A stretch of 64,000 nucleotides of DNA from Cohnella phaseoli. GTDB taxonomy: Bacteria > Bacillota > Bacilli > Paenibacillales > Paenibacillaceae. The notes beneath the pieces were generated by a model that saw only the letters and a program-made list of their open reading frames with translations, did not search any database and was not told where the DNA came from. A program made the position numbers and the translations under genes. Positions 45,152-53,830 of the stretch are shown piece by piece (within the stretch, counting starts at the first letter, position 1; each line of letters opens with the position of its first letter). Location of the stretch: the NCBI RefSeq assembly GCF_003386235.1, contig NZ_QRDZ01000002.1, positions 62,001-126,000 on the forward strand, in the 5' to 3' direction.

Positions 45152-45949
45152 TTATTGCGCCGTTTGGACCAGCCGCTCCAGTATAACGGCGACGCCGTCT
45201 TCATTGTTGGAGACGGTCACTTCGTCTGCGGCGGCTTTCACTTCGGCGGGGGAGTTGTCCATTGCCACACCCCGTCCGGCATATTCAAGCATTTCCATAT
45301 CGTTATAATAATTGCCCATCGCCAATATGCTCTCTCTAGCAATCCCTCTCTGTTCGGCCAACCAGCGCAGCGCCTGTCCTTTGCTAGCCTTCGGATGCTG
45401 CACGTCGATAAAATAATCCCCGCTCCGGATCGTCTGCAGCTCGTGCGTCCAGCTGTGCCACTCTATTTCCACCGTGTCCAACACGGATTTCGGCGCGTAA
45501 ATCGACATTTTCACCAGCGGCTCGGGCAGTGCTTGCGCAAAGCTTCTCCGAATCGGTTGGGCAAGCAGATGCTCGTACATCGCCGCCGCTTCCTCGTTCA
45601 TCTCCTCGACGAACAAGTCAAACGCCGTATTCAGATCGAAATGAATGCCCCGTTCCTGCAAAAAGCTCATGTAGCGGCGAGCAAGCTCATGAGAGATCGC
45701 CGTATCATGAATCACTTCCCTCGTCTCGCTGTCGACGATAGAGGCTCCATTATGAGTAATCATTGTGCCCTGCAGGCCGAGCTCCCTCAGCACTCCCAGC
45801 GCGCTCGTAGAGCCGCGGCCTGTGCAGATGACAATCTCCGCCCCTTGCCGCGCAGCCTCCCGGACCGCCGCGGCGACTCTCGGCGTAAGCTCGTGATTGT
45901 CGTTAAGGAGCGTGCCGTCTACATCCAAAGCAATTAAACGATAGTTCAT
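45152..45949 (-). CDS. Cof-type HAD-superfamily phosphatase
   Basis: 265 residues from the ATG at 45949 behind GGAAGG. Motifs: ALDVDGTLLNDNHE (nucleophile and acid Asp), VICTGRGS, Lys of motif III in SKGQALRWL, and ILAMGNYYNDMEMLEYAGRGVAM (motif IV). The Cof type IIB cap between motifs II and III is present. It hydrolyses a sugar or nucleotide phosphate. The start is 2 bp from the stop of the pseudouridine synthase, so they form an operon. Motif IV reads GNYYNDMEM where GDxxNDxxM is usual, a change at the first acidic position. Confidence 0.88.
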   Translation of the reverse strand: MNYRLIALDVDGTLLNDNHELTPRVAAAVREAARQGAEIVICTGRGSTSALGVLRELGLQGTMITHNGASIVDSETREVIHDTAISHELARRYMSFLQERGIHFDLNTAFDLFVEEMNEEAAAMYEHLLAQPIRRSFAQALPEPLVKMSIYAPKSVLDTVEIEWHSWTHELQTIRSGDYFIDVQHPKASKGQALRWLAEQRGIARESILAMGNYYNDMEMLEYAGRGVAMDNSPAEVKAAADEVTVSNNEDGVAVILERLVQTAQ

Positions 45950-45951
45950 TT

Positions 45952-46794
45952 CTAACCTTCCTTCCGGTAATTTCTCAAGCTGTCGATTTCGTCCTCGGTT
46001 AGTTCGCGCCAATCTCCCGGAGCCAGGCCGGGGTCGAGCTTCAGCGGCCCCATCGCCACTCGTCGAAGGTAGAGCACCTTTTTCCCCACCGCTTCGAACA
46101 TCCGCTTCACTTGGTGGAACTTGCCCTCGTGAATGGTCAGCTCGATCCAGCTTAACGGCGTAGCGTTCGGGCCTGAGGGTGCAAAGTCCAGTACGGCGGA
46201 CATTTCCGCGGCTGCCTCCGGCTTGTCCGCCTTCATTTGCCCCTCTGAGTCTCCAGCGACGGCGGACAGAGACGCCAGCACCTCCAACTGCGCCGGCATC
46301 GTCACATAGCCGTCGTCCAGCTCAACGCCTCGCTCGAACGCCTCCGCATCTTCCTTACCGACGGTGCCCGCCACTAGGGCGCGATACGTTTTCGGGACGT
46401 GTTTTCGCGGGGAGAGAAGCTCGTGCGACAGTTTTCCGTCATTCGTAATGAGCAATAGCCCCTCCGTATCTTTGTCCAGCCTTCCGACCGGAAAAGGCGA
46501 CAGCACCGTAACCTCCTCATCGAGCAGATCGATCACCGTCCGGTCTCTCATGTCCTCTGTCGCCGAGACGACCCCGGCAGGCTTATGCAACAGCACGTAC
46601 ACCGTGTCGCGGTAACGGATCGTTTCTCCGTTCAGGACGACCGTATCGTCGTTCGGACGAATTTGCCGCCCATGATCCTTGACGACCTCTCCGTTCACCC
46701 TAACCGCCCCTTGCTTGACCCATTGCTTAATCGAGCTTCGCGTTCCGTATCCCAAGTTTCCGAGCATTTTATCTAGACGGATTGTCACTTTCAT
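45952..46794 (-). CDS. RsuA/RluB-family 16S/23S rRNA pseudouridine synthase
   Basis: 280 residues. An N-terminal S4 RNA-binding domain (IRLDKMLGNLGYGTRSSIKQW..GAVRVNG) is followed by the catalytic domain with the active-site Asp in PVGRLDKDTEGLLL (about residue 106) and HEGKFHQVKRMFEAVGKKV. It isomerises a uridine in rRNA to pseudouridine; RsuA (16S U516) is the nearest type, but a 40-residue Ala/Glu-rich insertion at about 175-205 is unusual. Confidence 0.9.
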   Translation of the reverse strand: MKVTIRLDKMLGNLGYGTRSSIKQWVKQGAVRVNGEVVKDHGRQIRPNDDTVVLNGETIRYRDTVYVLLHKPAGVVSATEDMRDRTVIDLLDEEVTVLSPFPVGRLDKDTEGLLLITNDGKLSHELLSPRKHVPKTYRALVAGTVGKEDAEAFERGVELDDGYVTMPAQLEVLASLSAVAGDSEGQMKADKPEAAAEMSAVLDFAPSGPNATPLSWIELTIHEGKFHQVKRMFEAVGKKVLYLRRVAMGPLKLDPGLAPGDWRELTEDEIDSLRNYRKEG

Positions 46795-46868
46795 TTTTAT
46801 ACCTGCTTTCTATTTGACAGTTTCATGTCAATGGCGTATTCCCAGTTTTGTTCGGCGATCTTATTAGG

Positions 46869-46874
46869 TATAAT
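46869..46874 (+). promoter_or_regulatory. -10 element of thioredoxin/PCYCGC promoter
   Basis: A perfect TATAAT 69 bp before the thioredoxin start; a weak TTTTGT (46846-46851) is 17 bases upstream. Further upstream TTGACA and TGTCAA (46814-46831) form a small inverted repeat. Confidence 0.45.
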
Positions 46875-46942
46875 GTAAGAGAGTTCGGGACGCTTGTCCA
46901 TGACTTCATATATTTTAATTGTTCAAATTGGGGGAATCATTA

Positions 46943-47446
46943 ATGAACGCCAAAAAGCTGTCGATCTTCTTCGGCATTCTCGCCGTGCTGATCATCGCGC
47001 TCGTCGTACTAAACAACATGAAGCCGGACACCGTATACGGCAAACCCGAAAACAAGCTCTGGCCCGAGACCCGCGCGCAATTGAACGATCCGAACTACAG
47101 CAATCTTATTTTACCGGACGAATTGGACAAAAAGCTGGAGAACAAAGAAAGCTTCTTCGTCTACTTCTACGCATCGAACTGTCCGCATTGCAAAGCCACA
47201 ACGCCGAAGCTCAAGCCGCTTGCCGACGAACTGGGCATCAACATGCACCAATTCAACTTGCGGGAGTTCGAGAACTATTTCGGTAAAATGAATATCGAGG
47301 CAACCCCTACGTTAGTATACTTCAAAGACGGCGTGGAAATCGATCGCATGAAAGGCGGCTTGAAGGAGTCGGACACGACGGCGGGCTATTCATTGGACGA
47401 TTTCAAGGCCTTCTTCGAGAAACACAAACCGGAAGGTAACGACTGA
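46943..47446 (+). CDS. membrane-anchored thioredoxin-fold protein
   Basis: 167 residues from ATG behind GGGGG. One N-terminal transmembrane anchor (about 6-25), then a thioredoxin fold with active site CPHC in YFYASNCPHCKATTPKL and the cis-Pro in EATPTLVYFKDG. The domain faces outside. CPHC is a DsbA/TlpA-like, more oxidising motif than CGPC. The stop overlaps the next gene's start (TGATG), so the two are coupled. Confidence 0.88.
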   Translation: MNAKKLSIFFGILAVLIIALVVLNNMKPDTVYGKPENKLWPETRAQLNDPNYSNLILPDELDKKLENKESFFVYFYASNCPHCKATTPKLKPLADELGINMHQFNLREFENYFGKMNIEATPTLVYFKDGVEIDRMKGGLKESDTTAGYSLDDFKAFFEKHKPEGND

Positions 47447-47898
47447 TGAACGGCAAGTGGCTGCTTGCTCTGCCGACTGCGCTGCTCGCCGGAGGAATTC
47501 TTCTTGTCGCTTGTGGCGGAGGCGGCAAAGACAGCGAACCCCATCGCCATGGAAACGAAACTTGGGAAGTCAAAGCTTCGCTCACGGAGATGCCGTCCTT
47601 CCTCGAAAACTATTCGGGAAGAACAAAGCGTCTCTACACGGTCGTCGACAAGTATCAAGACATTATGAAATCGGTCAACTGCTACTGCGGCTGCATGAAT
47701 TACGAGGACGCTCACTCCTCTTTATTCCGATGCTATGTGGCCGATCAGGGCGAAGATGGCGTCACCTGGACCGATCACAGCAGCACTTGCGGCATCTGCA
47801 CGGAGGAGCTCGCCAAAATCGAAGAATGGAGCAAGGATGGCAAAACGCCGGAGCAGATCCATCAGTTGATCGAAGACAACTTTAATCCGAACGCTTAA
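47446..47898 (+). CDS. PCYCGC-motif lipoprotein
   Basis: 150 residues: lipobox LVAC (Cys23), then a domain with the Cys cluster NCYCGCMN (about 85-92) plus C in SLFRCYV and C-x2-C in STCGICTEE. This is the PCYCGC family of Bacillales lipoproteins (first Pro replaced by Asn here), whose Cys-rich core probably binds metal or is a disulfide substrate. Its coupling to a CPHC thioredoxin suggests a dedicated redox pair on the outer membrane face. Confidence 0.85.
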   Translation: MNGKWLLALPTALLAGGILLVACGGGGKDSEPHRHGNETWEVKASLTEMPSFLENYSGRTKRLYTVVDKYQDIMKSVNCYCGCMNYEDAHSSLFRCYVADQGEDGVTWTDHSSTCGICTEELAKIEEWSKDGKTPEQIHQLIEDNFNPNA

Positions 47899-47929
47899 CC
47901 TTCTTACAGCAAGAAGCTGCCTCGTAAGC

Positions 47930-47966
47930 AAAAAAGAGTCGTACGAAAGAATGATCTTGTACGACC
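47930..47966 (-). terminator. hairpin downstream of alarmone synthetase gene
   Basis: GTCGTAC (47938-47944) pairs with 47959-47965; an A-run at 47930-47935 gives the T-tail on the minus strand, so it ends the gene stopping at 48027 and may also affect the PCYCGC transcript. Confidence 0.65.
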
Positions 47967-48026
47967 CTGCTTATGAGATAGCTTCTTTTCCATTTCATCG
48001 CCGCTTCCGACGCCGGGACACCCTAC

Positions 48027-48827
48027 CTACTGCCCGCCTTTGCGCGCACGCGCAAGCGCCGCCTGCACTTCGCTCAACAGCTCCTTAAGCCCCCATAAAT
48101 CATCCTGCTCCCACAATTCGTTGAAGCGGCGCTGGAATTGCGCAGCCTCCCTGACTCTGCGGAAGTAGTAAAGCTCCTGAATCTCGTTAAGCACCCGCCG
48201 AACGACAAGCGAGCTCTCCTCGAAGTCGCGCTGCGCGTCAACGATCTCCTGCCGAATATTCGACATCTCGTTGTCCAGGGAGAACGCCGCCTCCGCCGCT
48301 TTGCGCAGTCTCTCCCGAACGTGCTCGGGCAACTGGTTGCGGTATTTATAATTAAGCGAATGCTCAATCGTCGCCCAGAAGTTCATCGCGAGCGTCCGAA
48401 CCTGGATTTCCGCCAGAACCGGCTTGGAACCGAGCGACGTCTGAACCGGATATTCGACGATTAAGTGGTAGCTGCGATAGCCGCTATCCTTGTAATTCGT
48501 AATGTAGTCTTTCTCATACACCAGCGTCAAATCTTTGCGCTGACGAATCATATCCGCAACGCGGTAAATATCGTCCACGAATTGGCACATAATACGGATG
48601 CCCGCAATATCTTCGATGCCAACTTCGATCCGATCCAAGGGAACGCTCAAACGCCGCGCCTTCTCCAAAATACTCGATACCCGCTTCACCCTGCCGGTAA
48701 TGAATTCAATCGGAGCGTATTCATCCCTGGCTTTAAGCTCGGAGCGCAGCGACTTCAGCTTGACCTTTAGTTCTTCCACCGCTTGCTCATAGGGAAGCAG
48801 GAACTTCCCCCAATCCATTCCGTCCAT
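48027..48827 (-). CDS. small alarmone synthetase, RelQ/YjbM-type
   Basis: 266 residues from the ATG at 48827, 7 bases after AGGAGG (an ATG at 48833 is too close). A single RelA/SpoT synthetase domain: EYAPIEFITGRVKRVSSILEKAR, VGIEDIAGIRIMCQF, KDSGYRSYHL (substrate Tyr), LAEIQVRTLAMNFWATIEHSLNYK. It makes (p)ppGpp from ATP and GTP/GDP; no hydrolase, TGS or ACT domain. It is longer than B. subtilis YjbM (211), with a C-terminal helical extension of about 60 residues (ALARARKG end). It may be coupled to pyrD, which starts 1.1 kb upstream and ends 12 bp before it. Confidence 0.88.
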   Translation of the reverse strand: MDGMDWGKFLLPYEQAVEELKVKLKSLRSELKARDEYAPIEFITGRVKRVSSILEKARRLSVPLDRIEVGIEDIAGIRIMCQFVDDIYRVADMIRQRKDLTLVYEKDYITNYKDSGYRSYHLIVEYPVQTSLGSKPVLAEIQVRTLAMNFWATIEHSLNYKYRNQLPEHVRERLRKAAEAAFSLDNEMSNIRQEIVDAQRDFEESSLVVRRVLNEIQELYYFRRVREAAQFQRRFNELWEQDDLWGLKELLSEVQAALARARKGGQ

Positions 48828-48838
48828 CGACATTCCTC

Positions 48839-49933
48839 CTAACGAACGCCCGCACCCACCGCTTGAGTAATCCGATCGAACCCGTCCTGCTTCAGTCTTC
48901 TCAGCAAACCGCCGTGAATCTCCTTGAGCAGTCCCGGCCCCTTATAGATCATTGCCGTATAAACCTCGACCAAACTTGCACCCGCAAGAATTTTCTCATA
49001 AGCGTCATCCGCCGTAAAAATACCGCCCGAGCCGATAATCGGCAGCTTCCCTTTCGTCAGCTTGTAGATGCTGCGCACGACCTCGGTCGAACGCTGCGTC
49101 AACGGGCGCCCGCTGAGCCCGCCGGTTTCCCCGGAGTTCCGATGCGTCAATCCGTCCCGGCCGATCGTCGTATTCGTCGCGATAATGCCCGACATCCCGC
49201 TCAACTGAATCGCCTCGGCCATATACTCGAGCTGCTCCTCCGTGTTGTCCGGCGCAATCTTCACGAGAATCGGCTTAGGCAATTGCCCATGTCGCGCCGC
49301 TTGCTTGCCCATCTCGTCCTTTACCGCGTCGAGCAAGCTTCTCAGCTCGTCTCCATGCTGCAGGGCGCGCAAATCCGGCGTATTCGGCGAACTGATATTG
49401 ACGACGAAGAAATCTCCGTACGGAAACAGCTTGCTGACGCATGCACGATAATCTTCAGCGGCTTTCTCGTTGGGCGTAACCTTGTTTTTGCCGATATTAA
49501 CCGCAAGCGGAATCGGATGCCGTTTCAGCTTGGCGAGCCGCTGGGCCATCACATCCGCTCCATCGTTGTTGAAGCCCATCCGATTGATCAGCGCTTCGTC
49601 CGGCGGAAGACGGAACAGACGCGGCAGTTCGTTGCCGGCCTGGCCTTTCGGCGTTACCGTGCCCACTTCCATGAACGACAGACCGACCCTGGACAGTCCG
49701 GCCACCGCTTTCGCGTTTTTGTCCAGTCCGGCGGCCAAGCCTACGGGATGAGAGAAGTGGAGGCCGAACAAATCCACGGCAAGCTCCGGCGACGCTTTAG
49801 TTCCCCAGATTGCGGACAACATCCCCGGCATGCCGGGCACCTTTCCCGCGGCTCCCATTCCGTCAATAATCAAGTGGTGAGCGGCTTCCGGATCCATTTT
49901 AAACAACAGCGGTTTTGCAATACGATATAACAA
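48839..49933 (-). CDS. pyrD: dihydroorotate dehydrogenase (quinone), class 2
   Basis: 364 residues, TTG start behind AAAGGA. The N-terminal helices (KPLLFKMDPEAAHHLIIDGM) are the class-2 membrane/quinone module, and the FMN barrel has PVGLAAGLDKNAKA, MGFNNDGAD, the catalytic Ser in VNISSPNTPDLR, and IIGSGGIFTADDAYE. It oxidises dihydroorotate to orotate in pyrimidine synthesis, using menaquinone. Being separate from a pyr operon, class 2 in a Firmicute is unusual compared with B. subtilis (class 1B), though common in Paenibacillus-like genomes. Confidence 0.92.
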   Translation of the reverse strand: MLYRIAKPLLFKMDPEAAHHLIIDGMGAAGKVPGMPGMLSAIWGTKASPELAVDLFGLHFSHPVGLAAGLDKNAKAVAGLSRVGLSFMEVGTVTPKGQAGNELPRLFRLPPDEALINRMGFNNDGADVMAQRLAKLKRHPIPLAVNIGKNKVTPNEKAAEDYRACVSKLFPYGDFFVVNISSPNTPDLRALQHGDELRSLLDAVKDEMGKQAARHGQLPKPILVKIAPDNTEEQLEYMAEAIQLSGMSGIIATNTTIGRDGLTHRNSGETGGLSGRPLTQRSTEVVRSIYKLTKGKLPIIGSGGIFTADDAYEKILAGASLVEVYTAMIYKGPGLLKEIHGGLLRRLKQDGFDRITQAVGAGVR

Positions 49934-50229
49934 TTGAGTTCGACATCCTTTCGCTCCAAAGAAAACCTTTCGGGTAACAGTTTAGCCTTTTCGCAAGGAA
50001 AAGAAAAGGGCATCGCGCCTTTTTGTTCCAGCGGGGTACACGCATCTCCCAAGAGCGATTGAAGAGCGGACAAATTTACGCCTTAAGAACCGTCTTTGGG
50101 CCATTAACGCCATACTCTCTTCCGCCCGGGACATACGTTAAGGCCAGTAAGAGCTTGTCTGGTATTTTCCAGGGAAAACGATTACAATAGAAGGAGTTCG
50201 CGAATTATAGGATAGAGAGGTTGATATTC

Positions 50230-50373
50230 ATGAGCACACTGAAAAAGAAACCGCCCGTCACGTCACGTCCAAAGGAAAAGGAGCAAATCAACAAAAAGGC
50301 GCTCATTTGGATCGGGGCGGCCGTCGGTGTCGTTATTGTGATTATGGCGGTGCTGCTCTCGTTAGACGTCTAA
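50230..50373 (+). CDS. small single-pass membrane protein, 47 residues
   Basis: Basic head MSTLKKKPPVTSRPKEKEQI, NKKA, then one hydrophobic helix (LIWIGAAVGVVIVIMAVLL) and a short tail SLDV. The ATG follows GAGAGG, and TACAAT at 50183-50188 may be the -10 of its promoter. It is too short to assign; the positive-inside pattern predicts the N-terminus in the cytoplasm. The 296-bp gap between pyrD and this gene otherwise shows nothing. Confidence 0.6.
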   Translation: MSTLKKKPPVTSRPKEKEQINKKALIWIGAAVGVVIVIMAVLLSLDV

Positions 50374-50392
50374 GCCGCAACCGCCGCATTCA

Positions 50393-51865
50393 TTAACCTA
50401 ACCAATCATAAACTTTGTGGGGGTTTGTCTCGTTCTGCGTGCTCGGCAGCCGGAATCGTTCCGGAGGCGCTCGCAGCTCGTCGGGCAAGCCCCCTTGTGC
50501 GATTGTAACCGGAGTTCCCATCGGAACCAGATCGTACAATTCTTCGATATCCTCTTTCTTCATCCTTACGCAGCCAAGCGATTCGTCCTTGCCCATGCTC
50601 TTCGGCTCATCCGTACCGTGGATGCCGTAGCGCGTATCCGACAGCGTCATGCCCCTGCTTCCAAAAGCGCCGGTGCTGCTGCCGTTCGGATCCTTCACCT
50701 TCTCCGAGATGACGAACTTGCCTTCAGGCGTTTTGTTGCCTCCCAAGCCAACCTCGTAATTACGCAGAATCACATCGCCGCTAACGACTGCAAGCCGATG
50801 ATTGCTCTTGTCGACGATAATTTCCATCGCTTGCTCCGCCATTGAGGCCAATGTTCCGGCCGGCGCCCCGTGCCCGGAATCCGGTCCCGTCCGATCCGGC
50901 CAACCGGCAGTTTGCGGAATTTTGCCATCCTTCTTATCCGTTAGCAAGGCTTTTAATTCGTCGAACCAAGCCGACATGCTCTCCGTCCAGCCGCCCATCG
51001 TATTCGCCGGATAATCTCCGGCCATCGCTTCCGGCGCAGCCGGCCATTTGCCTGTTCGCTCTTTATAGCGAATCATCGCGGAGCGCAGAGCCAGTTTCTC
51101 TTCCTGCAGCGGTTTCCAGCCGTCGACAAGCTTGGAGGCGGCTTTGCCGTCCTCCGGCTTGCAGTCGCACCACTTCGGATCAAACCATTGGACGCCGGCC
51201 AATCCCGATTCGCGGTCGGAGGTCACCGTCGCGATCGGTTTGCCGCCTTTAACCCAATCGTTCCACTTCCCTAATCTAGGGACGGCGACCAGCAAGCGGG
51301 GCTGACGCGAGGGCTTGTTCGTCAGCAGCTCGCCTAGCACCCCGCTTCCCTGGTCCTGGGGCCCCGGCGCACCCGCAATCAGATCGGGAGGAATAACGCC
51401 CGCAGGCAGCGGTGCGGGCTTGCTGCCGACCGCCGACTTGGGGGACGCGCTTGTCTGCGGAGATACGACCGGAGACTCCGGAACGGTCGTCTCGATCGCC
51501 GCGGCATCTTCCGAATCCGGCAACAGCCCCCATACGACTGCAGTCGCTCCGCCTATAAGCACAAGCGGAATAAGCAGCGCTGCCGTCCATTTTTTCCATC
51601 CGGATTTTTTGCTCGTTTTATGTTCGGGGAGCTGCGGAGCCGGCTTCGATTCGAACGCCTCATAAATTTCTCCGGCCTGAGCGAAGCAATAAGTTGCTTT
51701 CGCCTTGTCCCCCTTGCTTTCATACTCCTTGCCAAGCAAATACCAAGCCATTCGGCTGTCCTCGTGTTTAAGGAGGTATTCCTTGAGCGGCAGATCGTCT
51801 CCGACATTGGGAACGTTGTCGTAGAAGTGCTGAATCTGTTCGTCAATGCGAGATTCCTTGCTCAT
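50393..51865 (-). CDS. membrane-anchored L,D-transpeptidase (YkuD) with TPR-like head
   Basis: 490 residues: an N-terminal cytoplasmic region with TPR-like helices (SRMAWYLLGKEYESKGDKAKATYCFAQAGEIYEAF), a transmembrane helix at about 95-113, a Pro/Ser linker, an unassigned middle, and a C-terminal YkuD domain with the catalytic HGTDEPKSMGKDESLGCVRM (nucleophile Cys in SLGCVR). It cross-links peptidoglycan by 3-3 bonds or attaches proteins. The cytosolic TPR half could bind a partner. It ends 19 bp from the small membrane protein gene, convergent. Confidence 0.9.
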   Translation of the reverse strand: MSKESRIDEQIQHFYDNVPNVGDDLPLKEYLLKHEDSRMAWYLLGKEYESKGDKAKATYCFAQAGEIYEAFESKPAPQLPEHKTSKKSGWKKWTAALLIPLVLIGGATAVVWGLLPDSEDAAAIETTVPESPVVSPQTSASPKSAVGSKPAPLPAGVIPPDLIAGAPGPQDQGSGVLGELLTNKPSRQPRLLVAVPRLGKWNDWVKGGKPIATVTSDRESGLAGVQWFDPKWCDCKPEDGKAASKLVDGWKPLQEEKLALRSAMIRYKERTGKWPAAPEAMAGDYPANTMGGWTESMSAWFDELKALLTDKKDGKIPQTAGWPDRTGPDSGHGAPAGTLASMAEQAMEIIVDKSNHRLAVVSGDVILRNYEVGLGGNKTPEGKFVISEKVKDPNGSSTGAFGSRGMTLSDTRYGIHGTDEPKSMGKDESLGCVRMKKEDIEELYDLVPMGTPVTIAQGGLPDELRAPPERFRLPSTQNETNPHKVYDWLG

Positions 51866-52009
51866 GCCCTCACCACCGTCTGAATCTTTTCATCCCTCCA
51901 TTATTATCGGTTTTTCCTCTCCGGTTCTAAAGCGCTGACAAAACTCCGTTATCCCGCAGGAAAGACCGCTGAAATCAAAATACTCTAAATCCGCGGTCCT
52001 TGCTGGCAT

Positions 52010-52073
52010 ATAAAAAAGGGATGCATCCCCCCGGCACGCCAAGCGCCGCCTCATCGTCAGGGGATACATACCC
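52010..52073 (-). terminator. terminator of the cysJI operon
   Basis: GGGATGCATCCCC (52018-52030) pairs imperfectly with 52060-52073; on the minus strand the hairpin ends with TTTTTT. Confidence 0.7.
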
Positions 52074-52080
52074 GTTGCAA

Positions 52081-53796
52081 TTAAGAATGAAAGTCTAGCC
52101 CGGACAGCACTTCCTTGACGTGTCCGGCCCGAATCACAAAATCTCCGAAATGTTCGCTCTCGCGGCGCTCTTTGGCATATTGCCCTAAAAGCAAGGACAA
52201 GGAGTCGAGAATATCCTTCTCCCCGATATTTTCCTTGTAGAGCTTGTTCAGACGTTGACCGGCAAAGCCTCCGCCCAAGTACATGTTGTACTTTCCCGGA
52301 GCCTTCCCGATAAAAGCAATCTCCGCCAACGCAGGACGGGCGCAGCCGTTCGGGCAGCCGGTCATGCGGATGACGATATCGTCGTCGCGCAATCCGTTCT
52401 GCTCCAGCAGCGGCTCGATCTTGTCCAGCAAGTCCGGCAAATACCGCTCGGACTCGGCCATCGCCAGACCGCAAGTCGGCAAGGCGACGCAAGCCATCGA
52501 GTTTCTCTGCAACGCAGAATACCGTTTGCCGTCTGTTAGACGATAGGTTTGCAGCAGAGCTTCGATTTTCTTCTTCCGCCGGAAACTGACATTGCCGATA
52601 ATCAGCCCCTGATTCGGAGTAATCCGGAAATCTCCTTCGTGAACCTTAGCGATTTCCCGCAAGCCCGTCATCAGCAGATAGCCTTCATCATCCTTAATGC
52701 GACCGTTTTGGATAAACAGCGTGAAATGCCATTTGCCGTCAAAACCCTTCACCCAACCGTAGCGATCTCCGTTATGGTCGAAATGATATTCGCGCTCCGC
52801 TTCCAGCGACCAGCCCAACCGTTTAGTCAGTTCGTCCTTAAACCAGTCGAGGCCGCGATCGTCGATCGTATACTTGAATCTCGCGTGCTTCCGAACCGCG
52901 CGATCTCCGTAATCGCGCTGAATGGTCACGGTTTTCTCGGCTACGTCAACGACTTGCTCCGGCTTGCAGAATCCGACGACTCTGGCGATCTGAGGATAAG
53001 TTTTCGGATCGCCGTGCGTCATTCCCATGCCGCCTCCGACCGTTACGTTAAAGCCTGACAGCTTGCCGTCCTCAATAATAGCGATGAAACCCAAATCTTG
53101 GGAAAATACATCAACATCATTCGTCGGCGGCACGGCGAGTCCGATTTTGAACTTCCGAGGCAAGTACACCGGCCCATAGATCGGCTCCTGCTCTGCGTTC
53201 GAATCGATTACCTTTTCTCCATCCAGCCAAATTTCGTGATACGCGTTTGTCTGCGGCTCCAGATGACGGCTGAGCTTCGAGGCCCACTCGTACACTTCGG
53301 CATGAACCTCGGATTGATACGGGTTCGGACTCGCCATCACGTTGCGGTTCACGTCGCCGCATGCAGCCAATGTCGTCAGCAGCGAAGCGTTAATCTCCTG
53401 AATCGTCTTCTTCATGTTCCATTTAATAACGCCGTGGAGCTGCACAGACTGACGAGTCGTCAGCCGAATCGATTCGTTCGCGTAGCTCTTCGAGATTCGA
53501 TCCATCATCAACCATTGCTCCGGAGTGATTACGCCTCCGGGAGCGCGAATGCGCAGCATGAATTGATAGGCCGGCTCCAGCTTTTGCTTCGCTCGTTCAT
53601 TGCGCAAATCGCGGTCGTCCTGCATGTAGCTGCCATGGAATTTCATCAACCGGTTCTCATCCTCGGGAATGGAGGCGGTGATCCGGTCCTCCATCGCCTC
53701 TACCAGGACGCCGCGCAAGTAGTTGCTGCGAACTTTTATATCCTCGACATCGCTGTGGGGAGCGCTGTTGGGGTTCAACAAGTTATTTTCCGACAT
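52081..53796 (-). CDS. cysI: sulfite reductase [NADPH] hemoprotein beta-component
   Basis: 571 residues from ATG 53796 behind AGAGGAG. The [4Fe-4S]/siroheme ligands are in [15 protein letters not shown] and [10 protein letters not shown] (C-x5-C and C-x3-C patterns). It reduces sulfite to sulfide with six electrons from the flavoprotein CysJ encoded 34 bp upstream. Two ferredoxin-like halves of the fold are seen ([25 protein letters not shown]). Confidence 0.94.
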   Translation of the reverse strand: MSENNLLNPNSAPHSDVEDIKVRSNYLRGVLVEAMEDRITASIPEDENRLMKFHGSYMQDDRDLRNERAKQKLEPAYQFMLRIRAPGGVITPEQWLMMDRISKSYANESIRLTTRQSVQLHGVIKWNMKKTIQEINASLLTTLAACGDVNRNVMASPNPYQSEVHAEVYEWASKLSRHLEPQTNAYHEIWLDGEKVIDSNAEQEPIYGPVYLPRKFKIGLAVPPTNDVDVFSQDLGFIAIIEDGKLSGFNVTVGGGMGMTHGDPKTYPQIARVVGFCKPEQVVDVAEKTVTIQRDYGDRAVRKHARFKYTIDDRGLDWFKDELTKRLGWSLEAEREYHFDHNGDRYGWVKGFDGKWHFTLFIQNGRIKDDEGYLLMTGLREIAKVHEGDFRITPNQGLIIGNVSFRRKKKIEALLQTYRLTDGKRYSALQRNSMACVALPTCGLAMAESERYLPDLLDKIEPLLEQNGLRDDDIVIRMTGCPNGCARPALAEIAFIGKAPGKYNMYLGGGFAGQRLNKLYKENIGEKDILDSLSLLLGQYAKERRESEHFGDFVIRAGHVKEVLSGLDFHS

Positions 53797-53830
53797 TGTG
53801 TATTCTCCTCTCACGATCGTCGCGGCCGGA

